DNA of 64,000 nt from Eudorina sp. 2006-703-Eu-15 (Eukaryota; Chlorophyta; Chlorophyceae; Chlamydomonadales; Volvocaceae), in assembly GCA_003117195.1 (NCBI GenBank), contig BDSI01000065.1, forward strand, positions 540,723 through 604,722, in the 5' to 3' direction. Positions 13,340-25,800 of this stretch are shown here, one piece after another. A program made the position numbers and the translations under genes. The notes below the pieces were generated by a model that saw only the letters and a program-made list of their open reading frames with translations, ran no database searches and was not told where the DNA came from. The stretch's first letter is position 1. Each line of letters opens with the position of its first letter.

Positions 13340-14844
13340 CTGTGGGGCGGATGGGGAGCGGAAGCGGGCCCCATTGCGTAAGCAAGGGGGTGCGGATGCG
13401 AGCGCAAGTGCGCGTACATCGAACGCAGCAAATCAAAGCGATGCACAACTGCGGGATGCGACGCGCGCGCGCGGATAATAAACCCTAGTTCCGTCCCATC
13501 TGCCGGCAAGGGTTCGACAGCCCGGCGCAGAGGGCGAAGGATGTGGGTTGACGTTGGCATGCCGGTGGGGCAAGGGCTGTTGTAAGGCACACAGGGCGAC
13601 TTCATGGCCTATTGCTGGGCCGCCGATCGCGGATGCGGTGAGGGGTGCAGCGCGGGCGGTAAGTGTACGACGCCTGCGCAGACCTTTCCCTCGTACCTTT
13701 GGAACTGCTCGCCGTCCTTGCGCCTCCGCGACTTCATCGGGGATGACACCCTGTTGATAAACGCCGCGCGGCGTGGTTGAGTTCGGATGTTCACTCTCGT
13801 ATCGAACGGGCCATCCACCTATCCCACGCCTGCCCTACCTTTGGAAATGGCTCACTAAGATCAGGATGGAGGTCTTTGAGAAAGTCGGAGACGACGTGCC
13901 TGCTTGCGTGACTTTGCATCGCGGTTCTAGGTGCTCAGGGCACCGCGGTGCGTCAATCCTGGCAACTGCTCAGCTATGGTTAACCTTGTCTAGTGTATCA
14001 ATTAATAATGAAGTATTTGAACAAGGTAGAAGGTCACTTCTATGGACCGTAAATTGGTCACCGTCGCACACCAGCAAGCTTTCATATATACAAATATGCA
14101 CGATCGTCGACTTATCCAATGATTTGTTTTGGCCAAAAGGTGCAACTTTGCAATAATGGTCCAACCACCATTGCTGTACGAAAGGTTGACTGAATCATGT
14201 GAGAATGATGTCTATATTTGTGAGCCATCAAAACACGGGATAGCCAACCTTGACGGCATTCGCTTCAACACATGATGAAAACGCTGCTGACCGTCTGGAA
14301 GATCATTCCTTGTTGACTAGTTCAGGCAGGTCTAAGCTATATATCAGGAACTGCTGCGCATTATAAATGTCTATGTTGCACTGCAGGGCGACGTGTATGC
14401 AAGCCGGCTTCGGGCACGCCAACCGAAAACGAGACGCAACGACGATCAACGACCATCGAGACCACCGAGGTTCTTTGATGACATTATTGCGCTTAATCCT
14501 AGACTTTTAGTGCAAAAACGCAACGGCATTATGCAGGTTTTTAATGATGGTTGCCTGCGCTGCCCTGCGCGACGTGCAAATTCCACGTTGGGACATTAAT
14601 GTGGTGAAAAAGCCCAGGTCCTCATGTGGATGTATGCTACTATACAAGCAGGAAACATACATTTATATCCGCCTTTAGGTACCAAGAAGCTTATTCGCAC
14701 AAGACCTACCTGTTCCTAGCAGCTCCGAAGCCCAATGTTCCGGTTCCTTTTTGTTACGCTTTTGCGACTTATGATAATTCTGTTGAAGAACTCCATTAGG
14801 TCTAGTCAAGTCTCGTCGAGACAGGGTTAGGGTTAGGTTGAGAT
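13340..14844. other. Unassigned region with AT-richer insert
   Basis: Bases up to about 13900 are GC-rich and may contain the missing 5' exon(s) of the armadillo gene. From about 13950 to 14800 the sequence is clearly more AT-rich than its surroundings and contains no recognisable domain except the orphan exon listed separately. No terminal repeats were found around the AT-rich part. Confidence 0.5.
14387..14536 (+). CDS. Orphan exon-like open segment, unknown
   Basis: A 150-base segment flanked by a good acceptor (ctgcag) and a donor (cag/gtttt) is open for exactly 50 codons, rich in Arg and Asp, with RFFDDIIALNPRLLVQKRNG at its end. No partner exon of matching phase was found on either side. 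It could be a remnant of a mobile element or a lost gene; I do not recognise it. Confidence 0.25.
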
Positions 14845-16456
14845 ATGGCGTCGACGTCAGGCAGACCGGTTGCGATGCCACACCAGCAAGACATATTCTC
14901 ACGACATAGATTAAAATTGGCACATTGCACATTGAACCTTACTCCCCGCACTCGCCTGCCAAAGGTCGCTGTGCGCGCTTTCGACGAGGAGACGCCGATG
15001 GTATCCGGAGACTGGCGCGAATTCCGCGCGAAGCTCATCATGCAAACAGGTAGGCTCGTTATCGCATGGCGTGGTCCTCTCATGGCGGCATTATCCGTCG
15101 TGCGCGCTGATCACACCACGCCACGTGGCGTTCCGCGCGAAGAACCCTCCCGGTTGCCTCCACTTTTCCGGCTCCTCGCGCGAAGGACCCGCCCCTCCCC
15201 CTCCGCTGACGGCCTTCGCTTCTCCAGCTCCTATCATTCACCGTACCACTGGCAACTAAACCGTTGTTGCGGTTCGACGGCCACCCCATGCGGCGTTCCA
15301 TGGCCTCCTCCCCAACCCCACCAACCCTTTTCCGCAGAGGGCGTCCCAACGGGCGCACGGCGTAGCGAGGACAACCGTAGGCTGCTGGAGATCCAGAACC
15401 CCTCCCTGGCGGCGGAGGGCCTCTGGGCCCACGCCACCTCGCGCCCCGAAACCGGCGGTCTCATCATCGCCAGCCTGCAGGGCCCAGCCATGCTGGACGA
15501 CGACCGGTTGTGGCAGGTGCGCGGTTGTGGCCACACCCACCTGCAGCCGGCCCGCAACCCACCATATAGTTGGTCGCCAGTGTTGACCACAATACTGGCA
15601 GCGCTGAGTGGCGCTATCCGCCCAGGCTGGACTGCGCCGCGTCTGACTGTCCGTGGTCAACAACCGGGGACCGACCCATGGGACTTCGGACCCATGGGAC
15701 CACGGACGCATGGGAGGACGATCTTATGGGACCACGGACCCGATGTCTGCTCCGTCGGCCCGACAGCAGCAGACTGCAGGAGGTGGAACCGTCCGGCCCA
15801 CACAACGCAACCTCCCTTGACCGCTGAAGCCGCCCTGGCGCCACCGCCGCTGCGCTCTTTGTACTGCAGGTGGTGGTCTTCCTGACGTCCCATGGGTCGG
15901 AGGGCTCCGTAGGGCTTATCCTCAACCGCCCCACCGGCATGGTCCTGGGCCGCAAGCCGGGGGGCCTACCACTGGAGCTAGGGGTGAGGCCGGGTTTTCT
16001 GGGCCCGTGTGAAGTGCCTGTGTGTTCATCAAAGCGCAGCCTTGACCTGCCGTTACCTGCTGTGCGTTGTACATACTCGCAGGGCCCCATCCCCATTCAA
16101 CGAGTCTTCCAAGACAACAGAGTTTACTGCGGTGGTTTTACGGCGCAGCAGGTAGGTACGGCCGTGACGCACGGTGGGGAGTGCCGTACTGTGGGGTGCA
16201 TCGGACCTCCCCAGTTAGAGAACCCGCGGCGCGCCGGAGCGGGGACATCCACAGAGGAGGCAGCCCTGTGACCGTCACACCGCACCGCTGCCCGCTCCGC
16301 GTGTGTGTAGTTCCCCTTTTTGTGTCCACCTTCGTCCCTTCCCGCGAACGAACCTATGGCGGCCCATCCCTCGGCGCCCCGGTGCCGGGTCCCCACCCTG
16401 GAGGGCCAACGGCCCGGGCGTTTCGGCTCTTCGCCGTCCGCCGCCCCGGCTGGCCT

Positions 16457-16487
<31 letters not shown>

Positions 16488-17445
16488 CAGGTCATCCACA
16501 TCATGCACGGCCACCGGCTCAATAAATGCGTGCAGGTGCGTGTGTGTGTGTGGGCGGGGGTCGAGGTTGGGGCTTATTAGGGGCGGGAGGACTGCAGGTT
16601 GGCGGGCGGAGGGGCAGTCGGAGCCCCGGGGTAGCGACGCGAGTGAACCCAGGCTCAATCGCTGTGCGATGTCGCCTGTGTGGTATACTGGTAGTAATAT
16701 ACAGCAGCCTGAGAGTGCTGGCCGTGGATGCTGGCGCCGTGCGATGCGGCTGGCCCCACAAGCATGTGTCGTCATCACCCGCTCCTCCTTCACCGGCCGC
16801 TTGCCGTACACGGCCTGCGTGCCGCCCTCCCTTGACCCCAGGTGGTTCCCGGCGTTTATATGGCGGGCGAGGAGGCGGCCACCTCGGCGGTGTCCTCGGG
16901 CCGCCTGCCCGCCTCCGACTTCAAGTTCTTCGCGGGGGCGCTCACCTGGGCTCCGGGGCAGCTGGAGGAGCAGGTGGCGCAGGGGGCGTGGTGAGTGGGA
17001 AGGGAAGGGGAAGGGGGAGGGGAGGGGAGGGGCGCACCCTCGTTAAAGGCGGGTCCGGCTCCGGCCTGGGGCTGGTTGGGGAGGGTGGCTGGGCGGAATG
17101 GACTGGGCGGCCCTCGGGGTGGGGTGGGAGGGGGTTTCCCGCCTGCGGCAAGTACACCGTAATTGTTTCGGGTCTGGCTCTTGACCATCTTGTAACCCCC
17201 TGATTCCGACTGTGATTCCGATACTGATTCTAAACAGCTAGATTGATGGATAGGTGCATGGAATGAGCTCGGTTTTATTCCGATCCTGATTCTGGTTGTC
17301 GTACAGGTACCCGGCGGCGTGCTCTCGGTCGCTGGTGTTGAAGCCCGCGCTGCAGCTGCCGGTGCCCCTGTGGCGGGAGGTGCTGCAGCTGATGGGGGGG
17401 CAGTACCTGGGGATCGCACGGGAGGGGTACGAGGGCGACGAGTGA
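14845..17445 (+). CDS. UPF0301/AlgH (YqgE) family protein, probable plastid form
   Basis: Seven exons: 14845-15049, 15338-15516, 15870-15983, 16083-16151, 16491-16535, 16842-16990, 17307-17445. They join to 900 bases, 299 residues plus TGA, with all phases matching. The family signature GSVGLILNRPTG lies in exon 3, followed by VYCGGFTAQQ in exon 4, HIMHGHRLNK in exon 5 and the C-terminal LPASDFKFFAGALTWAPGQL region. The first 60 or so residues are rich in Arg, Ser and Thr without a conserved domain, as in a chloroplast transit peptide, so the chosen ATG is reasonable. Bacterial AlgH/YqgE and plant homologues have no firmly established biochemical role. The short intron 16152-16490 ends in a (ccccga)n tract. 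Confidence 0.88.
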
Positions 17446-19042
17446 CGTACTTTTAGAGAGATGCCGTACGGCTGTTGTACAGCACATTGAGCGAACAAGA
17501 CGACAGGACTGGCCGTGATGCGGGTACTGACTCTTGAGGGAGGCGAAGAGAGCATTGGGCATTTGGCGGGGTGCGACACGCTCGTTGGGGGGACGGTTGA
17601 TGCGTCACCGGATTGTACGGCTCATAAGGCCTTGTCGGCAGGCGGCCTGGTTGGTGGTTGGTGGCCGCACGTGCTGTGTGTCGGGGGCACGGTGCTGTGT
17701 GCTGGAGCGCGTTGAACGGTTTCTGTGTTTGTTTGAGACGCGTAAGATCCGTACGACTTGTACAACAGCAACTTGCGCACGAACGGGCTGATTCACCGGG
17801 GCCGGAGCATTCTGGACGGACATGCCCCAACGCCGACGCAACCTACCCGTACTGGACCGACCTGGGGTTGACCGACCTGGGGTTGACCGACCTGGGGTTG
17901 ACCGACCTGGGGTTGACCGACCTGGGGGCATCGTGGTTGCTGCTCCTTCGGCCCGCTCCGTACGCCGCTCCGCCTGGGGATACCCGCCCTGCGCACCCTG
18001 CGACGGCTTGTGTACGCTGTACGGCAACCTGATTGGCACCACCGCGCCGTCTGGCGGTCGACCACGCTTTGTGCTGCTGCGCGCCAAGGCGAGTGGGATG
18101 CGGGCGGGTACGGCCGCGTGGAAGGTTCGGGTTTGGCGGCCGGCTGAGGCTAGATGTGCAGCTGCCCACTGCCGTACCCGGGTCAACTGGGCGGTCAGCC
18201 GTACGGCCCGTTTCAGGTCATGCGGTGCCGCGAGTGGGTGCGCAGCCCATCCCCGCCCCGTTGTTGTACGACCGTGGCACATGGGTGTGTTTTGTACGGC
18301 ATTTATGCCTACTCGACGCGAACTAATGGGCGCATCCGTTCCGAGGGGCCACTGATTGATTATTGTCGTGGCATGCTCGAGTTCCGGCGGCAGCACGGGC
18401 TTGCAGTGCATCGGCCTTCGGCCACGTCGATGCCCCGAGTGCCGTCCTTGTACCATCAGGATGCTCCTCCTTTCCATCGCGGACTGCTTTGGAAACTGTG
18501 TGGCACCTTGGCGACGGGATGCGTGGGTTCTGCGTCGCACCCCGCCTGCCTCCCGCCACCGATCACGACGATGGAGCGGCGGCGAGCTCGATTCGCCCAG
18601 CGGCGGCATACATATCTGCACGGGCCCTTGCTAGTCCGAGCTCGTCAGGAGTTCGTTCGGGTGGGCGGTCCCCGGTGGCGGGTTGGTGCCCTGAAGTACG
18701 TCTGTCCTGAGGGCGTGTGGACGGCTGCGTGGCTGGCGGGGAGCGGGGAGGGGGAGGGTCCATCGTCGCGCTTGGACGAAGCGAAGAGTATATCGATTCG
18801 CTCTGGGGCTGCCGTACTGGCTTCGAGGGGGCGCCGTCGTTGATGACCGATCTATCTGCCATGTACACACCGCGGTCTTCTTTTGGCCAGCAGCAGCGAG
18901 CAATCCTTGTGCAGGACGTTGGTTGGTTGGTTGGTTGTTACATGTTGTACAGGCCTTACGGCTATAAACATGTGTTCCCCCACAACGGTCATCCGTCAAA
19001 GGGCGCACAAAAGATCAAAAGAACAAAAGGTAGCTGAGTCTC
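17446..19042. other. Region without a convincing gene
   Basis: Several overlapping reading frames exist on both strands, none with a recognisable domain. One stretch ending at the GC-type donor-like site near 18089 looks weakly exon-like, but I could not chain it. It includes five copies of a 15-bp repeat, gttgaccgacctggg, at about 17852-17925, and a short (ggtt)n run near 18923. Confidence 0.5.
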
Positions 19043-19585
19043 TCATCTCTGCAGCTTTTCCTTCCGCAACTTCTGCACCTGATATAAGAAATGACCAAGC
19101 TTGCACTGGTCAAACAAAAGCATGATTCCGAACATATCCGAGTCATCAGGGAGATCCACCGCTCGACGTAGCGGTTCGTAGACCGGACATTCAATTAGCA
19201 CGTGTAGCTCGTCCTCTACCGCTCCACTATTGCAAACCCGGCACGTCCGTGTACTGCGCGGCGTGCGCCCGGGCCCCCGTGCTAACCGCGATACCTCCAG
19301 ATCCCAACGGCCAAGCCGGAATCGCATTAGCGCCGTGTGATGCTTTCTCGGCATATCAGACGTCATATGCTCCAGCTTTCGCTTGTGATCGATCGGTGTG
19401 TACGCAAGGCCCATCCAGTTCAGGTACCGACATGCTGTCACGCCCGGCCCCTGCACTCCAGCCCTATCGGTGTACTCAGGGAAGCCCCTGGGATCCTGAT
19501 CCAGGCAATCAGCAGGACGTGTATCTGCAGCCGTAGCCCCCGTACTCCCGTACCTAAGTATGCCATGCTGCGCTTTGGAATTCAT
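19043..19585 (-). mobile_element. 3' fragment of a non-LTR (LINE) retrotransposon ORF2
   Basis: A 180-residue minus-strand frame ends at 19043. It contains the Cys/His pattern CRVCNSG..EDELHVLIECP followed by a short Leu-rich tail, typical of the extreme C-terminus of LINE reverse-transcriptase ORFs in green algae. The reverse transcriptase and endonuclease domains are absent, so this is a 5'-truncated dead copy. It lies immediately upstream of the TRP channel gene and points the opposite way. Confidence 0.7.
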
Positions 19586-19833
19586 TTCTGCACTTTCTTC
19601 AGAGCAGCAATTTCAACGTTCTCGCTTATACTATCATCTACTCATTAAATAAGCTGGCATTTCAAGGGTTCGAAGACCGAGCTTGCAGACTACCGTTAGG
19701 CTTTTGGTTCTTCTTGACCCTACAAAAATGCGCTATCTACCACATATCATATTCCCATCAGTAACAATTATGATGTAGAGCTGTTGTCGACGGACGAGAC
19801 CAACAGGACTGACGAACTAGACTCGGGAAGACC

Positions 19834-22800
19834 ATGACCAAGGTTTTACCAGAGAGGGTTACGCCACGAAGCGGTGACTTGGATATCAGAGATGTAGAGG
19901 AGGTTGCAGAGGATTCTCTGGACGGCGACCGTGGCAGCAGCATGCGGGAACAGCTGCTCCTGGCCTGCGAAACCGGCGACATCGCACTTCTTGAACGCTA
20001 CTTACACCAAGCTGACACGGCACAGATTCTAGCAGTTCGAGACTCGCAGACGTGGCCGTTGCTCGCAATAGCAGGTGCGGCCGGCCACATAACAGGGCCA
20101 CGCTTGCTTCCATGCGACACCCGTCACGAATTTCCACCTTTTCAGGCCGAGGACAATCGCGATCCCTGTCATGCTCCGCGCCCATAGGCCCATGGCAACC
20201 CACGGACATGGAACGGGAACACGTGCGCAGAGCGGGGATCCTGTCATGCTCCCCGCTCTGCGCAGATGTTCCCGTTCCATGTCCGTGGGCAACCCATGAG
20301 CCGCCTCAGCGATGCAATGTCCTGCGACGTACGTACCGCCCTGTTCGGACCTCCTGTCCAGATACCGCTGCACACAACCACCCTCAACGCGCAACTTCAA
20401 CGCGCTGCTCCACTCCAACCTGCCCCACCGCCGCACCGCACCCCACCCCACCCCACCCCACCCCACCCAACGCACCTCCAAAACCCAGCAGCCCGCCGTG
20501 TCCCCCTCGCCCTCCCCCAGCGAGTCGCGGCCACCTGGCGCTGGTGCAGCGGCTCCTCGACTTCGGATGTCCCGTGGACGTGCAGGACGACTACGGCAGC
20601 ACCCCGCTGTACCGCGCGGTGGGCTTCCGCCAGACCGAGATCGTGGAGCTGCTGCTGGAGCGCGGGGCGGACATCCGGCATGTCAACAAGGACGGCAACA
20701 ACATCATCCACAACAGGTTTGGGCCGGGGCTGCTGAGGAGGGCCCGCGGCGAAGCAGCATTAGACGAGGGTCACGGCCGACTGGCCATCCACACACACAC
20801 ACACATACTAGAATTCTGACAACGGCTTAGAGGATTCGCGGAACTGGGTTACCTAGGCGCAACTGGGATGGGGTGGGGCCGAACCACCCTATTCTCGCGG
20901 TGGTCGAGGGACGCCTGCAGTGTGCACAGCCGGCAGGCTTGGAGATGGATGGCGACTAAGGGGAGTGAGGGGTAGGGAGGGGCTGAGGAGAATGACGTGG
21001 TGGGCAGTGAGGCAAAGGGGGGGGGGCGGTGAATAAGGATGAGGGACAGGACCGGGGAGGCCGCGAGTCAGGCTCGGCGTCGGGGCTGACCGGATCGTGG
21101 GCTTGAGGGCTGTGAATGGGGAGCTTCGGGTGCGATGGGTGGGTGGAATCCCTTAGCCTTGTAGGCGATGGCCGTCACGGGTCAGGTCAACGCGCTGGGG
21201 ATTTTGCTGGCCAGTGCTGCCGATAGGTTGCCAAAGCTCAGCCACTGAGCCCTATCTGTCGTGAACCTGCCCCTCGGCGGCCTGCCGCGTCTGGGCAGGG
21301 CTCCTAGGATGGATCGCGTGGACGTGCCCGCCAGAACTGCCTCTCTGACAGCCACCGAGGGCCGGCCCTGAACCAACCACCAGCGGGGTACGAGGCTGCT
21401 AGGAGATGGACTGCTGTAGAGCTAGGCGTACGACTCCCGGCTAGGAGCCGGACTACCGGCTCGGGCGTCGCACAGTTTATGTGCCTGGCGGGAACCCCCA
21501 TGAGGGGACATCCCAGGTGCTGCAAGGAAATGAGGGAGGGCGGCAATCCCAGGCCCACGAGGCACTGGCGCTGCACGGGGCCCAGCCGAAGACGAGACGG
21601 CGTGGCTGAGGCCTTTGTTGTCGTAGAGATACCGCGGTGCTTTCCAGGCCACGCGAGTGCTCTAGGTCGAGCAAGGGGGGATGCGGCCCCTCACGCCCCT
21701 CTCCCTCCCCATCAAAGGGAGGAGAGTGCTTCGACGGTCTTTCCGTTAGGGCTGGGTTAGAAGCCCTTGTCCAGCGTCAGGCCCGGTCAGATATGGTAAC
21801 AAACACACACACACACACACACAGTTACGGGCAGCGCGCGAGGGGTTCCCCCTGGAGCGCCGGAGGTCACGGCCGTACTGCGCAATCCCCGTCCCGCCGG
21901 CGGACCGGGTGCGCCTCCCCGGCGACCCGGATGCGACGGGATCTGTCACCTGATAATGCATGCATGGGTGCATCCTGAAATGCGTGAATCTCCAGAGCAG
22001 GCCCCCAGTCAGTCGGCCACGTCGTACGTCGGCCTCCAGGTCGTACATCTCTCTCTGGGCCCTGCGCCAGCGGTCGGCGGGGTGGCCGTGTCTCGTAAGG
22101 CAATCGCTTTGCGAAGGGGCCAGTGTCTCAGACCCCGTCGCCCGTCCCTGGTTGTCCCCCTCCCTGCAGCGCCTACGTGTGCAACGACTACGTGACCGCT
22201 ATGGCGCTCAAAGAGGGTGTGGACCCCACACAGCCCAATGCGGTTGGCAGGATCAGCCTGATGGACATGGTGGGAGGGACGGCGGACGGGGAGGGGCCTA
22301 AGTGGAAGACACGCCCTGGACGACTCCGGATGGGACGGGGTGGGGTGGGGTGGGGATCCGCCGGGTGTGGGTGTGGGCACATCGGCCTTACAACGCTTCA
22401 GGCTTAAGACCCTAGGAGATGAGCCAGCGAGCAGCGACCCCAAAGAATGGGGTCTGACAGTGCTGGATTGTTACTAAGGATGTTGCAGTGGACCGCCTTG
22501 TGTGTGTATGGGTCGCAGCGTCCGCCGTGAGATCCTCGCACACACGCACGCACGCGCTCTCATTTGCCACATGCTTGCCGTATACCGTACCTACTCCCGC
22601 CCCCGCACACACACTGTTCTGCCTGCTTAAATAACACACACAGTCTCGAAGATCATGTACGGCAACCTCACGACATTTCCGTACACCGCCCTGCCTCGAG
22701 GCCCCCAGGTGGAAAAGCAGCCGCATCTCGTTCTGTCGTACCTTGACTCCAAGGTGGGGACCCGCGAAGAAGGATGCAAACCGTGTTTGGACCCCGAAAC

Positions 22801-25800
22801 CGTTTCCTAAAGCCTATGCGGCGGCATTTTCACGCTCCTTAGACGATTATACCGTTCTCTTGTGCTAATGCTGCCACTACTGCAAATGCTTGTTAGTGAA
22901 TGAAACTTACAGCGGACCCCAAAAAGGGATCAACGGTGTGTACCAGGGCAAATGCTGCTTTTGCTGCTTATGCTGGACCGCCCCCTGGTGTAACCAGTAA
23001 GGTGGACTTGAGGGTGCCAAAGCTCGAGTCCTCGACGAGGCAGAGCCCCGGGAACAAATGAACGCGACGAGGCTCGCTGCGTGGCCAAACTTCAGCTGAC
23101 CCGCGGGTCGTTCGGGTCAGTCCTGGAGACCTCCAGGCTCCCTCCCTCAATCTTACTCGTCAACCGCTGGCTGTGTTACGCGCGCCCCGTGCCCCTACCC
23201 GTTCCCATCTCCCCAACCGTCCGTCACTCCGTCCAGGTCAAGCCGCTGTCCAATTACGTGCAGTACACCAAGATGTTGTACGACTTCACCGGTACGGTTG
23301 CCATACAAGTCCCGCTCCGGCCTCCAATCGATGGGTTGCACGTATCTATGGTAACAGACAGGGAAAATGCTCGGCGGCAGTTTCGTCAGGCACCGACATG
23401 GTGTTTATCGTCGCGCTCCCCACCACCATGCCGTCTTGTAGTGATCGCCCGATGGGTCCCTCACTGCGTGGCCTGGCCCGCCAAAATCTGACTTGTAGAA
23501 TGTGGGCGCCCGGCTAGCTGCCCCACCGACCCTCGGGTCCGTCATTCACTCTATCTATCGTCGGGACTTGTCCACTGGCCCTTCGCGCTAGGTTAGTGTA
23601 TGTATCAGCTTATCCCGGAATCCAGGTATCCATATCCATGTAGCCCTTGACCATCACACGGGCGGCTTGCGGCTAAGCCAGCAACAATTGAACCCACGGA
23701 ACCCAACCGTCGACTCGGCCCAAATGCTGCCGTACCACGTCCCACGCGCCTTCCTCCCCACGCGTGTCGCGCCAGGTCTGGATTACAAGGACCCGGCAGG
23801 CGTGATGGACTCCCCAATTGAGGGGATGATCAACATCCCGGAGAGCAACTTCCTGCTGCGGCACATGTGCGCACCGGTCGTATACGTACGGCGACAGTAC
23901 GAACGAAGGGATCGCGCACGGGGCGCGCGCGCGTGCGCGCGCACGGGCGCGGGCGCGTGCTGCATACTGCTTTCTCGGGGGTTGTTCCGCGCGGCATGAT
24001 ACACCCAAGTGTATGGCCGTACGACTGTACAGCCGTGCGACCGTACCCTTAGGCGAATGCGTTTTTTGGACTCCTTGTGTTCGCCCCCATGGACGCACGT
24101 CGTACGCAGGCTCGTTAAGCAGTACCTGCAGTGGCAATGGAGGCTGTACGGCAGGCGCTTCTTCATCGCCAACCTTGTACAGCAGATCTCCATGCTGTTG
24201 CTTGTGACGTACATCGCCATCACGAGTGCGTACAAGTGGCTGGAGCCGGGGGGAGAGGTGTTTGAGTGAGCGCAGGGTGTGGAGGGGCGGGCGCGGGCGC
24301 GCAGGCTGCATTCGGGTGTTGACCGTACGGCTTCCGTACATCACCGTTGCTGTGCGTGGTCGTGCATATGGCCAATCAGATTCTGATCCCGGGACCCGAG
24401 TCGAGCCCCAAGGAAGAATTCCCTTCGATAGGACGCCGCCTCAGCCGCAACTGCAGCGCACCAGCACCAGCAGCACCACCACCAGCAGCACCACCAAAAG
24501 CAGCACCGGCAGCACCAGCAGCACCACCAAAAGCAGCACCAGCACCAGGCCGCATCTAAGCATGTTGACCCTCCGTCGCCCCGCGCGACGTATATATCGT
24601 CGTACTTCGTTTGCCGCAGGTACAGCTGCTGCACCTCCGCGGCCGACTTCATGCTGGACGTGGTTCGGGCGGCCGCCGAGCTGCTGCTGCTGCCGCTGTG
24701 CGTGTGGGCAGTGGGGCAGGAAGTCAGCGAGTACAGAAAGTCCGGGAAGACACAGGTGGGTGGGGGGCGGTTAAGGTTCCTGATTGTATCAATTAAGGGC
24801 TGATGGCGAAGTGCTAGCGAAGCGTAATGAAGCATAATGAAGCGACCAAGGTTTCCATGAATTTGTAGTGCCGATGTACGATGTACGGATTTGCGAGGTG
24901 ATCTATCGCGGCAAGCGACAGTGTTGCTTATTCGGGATTTTACGTAGCTACGGTTGAGTGCTGCCCTGACGCGGTTGGTCTGTAGGTCTAGCTTTTCGCG
25001 TCGGGGTAGTGCGCCCACACCCGGCCCTGCCTAATCGCGAAGATCTTTAGATTTTTTCCTTGCAGGTGCTTCTCATCTGTAATGGAGACTCCTCATAAAA
25101 ACTCGTCTCTTCGCGTGTCTGTAATGGCCATAGCGGTGGTGCTAGTCGCGGTGGTGCTACCGGTCGCCCAGTTCGCCTACCCGCGTCCATTGCACCATCG
25201 CCCTCTCATCCCGCCGCGCGCTTCTCCCCCTTGCGTTACCGTACATACAGCACCGTGTACGATGACCGCACCCTTCTCTCGCGCTGCCCTCTGTCACGCT
25301 CCGGACCCGCGGGCTGGTGGTTTCGGAGCAGTATGTCCCTCTTCAAAACCTCCTAGCCTCCCCCGGGGCTCCGAGCCTTTGCCTCCGAGCCTTTGCCTTC
25401 GAGCTTGCGCCTCCGAGCCTTTGCCTCCGAGCCTGCGCCTCCGAGCCTGCGCCTCCGAGCCTCCGCCTCCGAGCCTCCGCCTCCGAGCCTGCGCCTCCGA
25501 GCCTCCGCTGACGCCGCCGCTGATACTGATGCTGATGCTGTTGCCGCCCGCAGGTTCGGGTGCAGGGCGCGGGGTGGTTCAAGCGACTGCTCCGGCTGCT
25601 GTTCCGGGCCGACGAGGACTTCCATCGGACGGACGCCGCGGTGGTGGCAGTGCCGCGGTACCTGCTGGACCTGTGGAACCTTCTAGATCTGGGGGCGCTG
25701 CTGCTGCTGGTGGCGCTGGGGGCGGTGCGCGTGGCGGCCATCGCGCAGCAGACGGAGGTGCTGCCGCGCAGGTGAGGGGGCGCAGGTGAGGGGCGCGAGA

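Noticed and set aside
13690..13730. Minus-strand candidate first exon MKSRRRKDGEQFQ with a strong donor for the armadillo gene
   Set aside because: It ends in phase 2, while the next exon at 13339 requires phase 0, and no intermediate exon was found.
17605..18621. 338-codon minus-strand frame
   Set aside because: It runs through the 15-bp repeat (GRSTP repeats) and has no domain or splice support; antisense frames of similar length exist.
20717..22169. LINE-like minus-strand frames around 21180-21680
   Set aside because: No reverse transcriptase, endonuclease or Cys/His motif could be read; treated as intron sequence.
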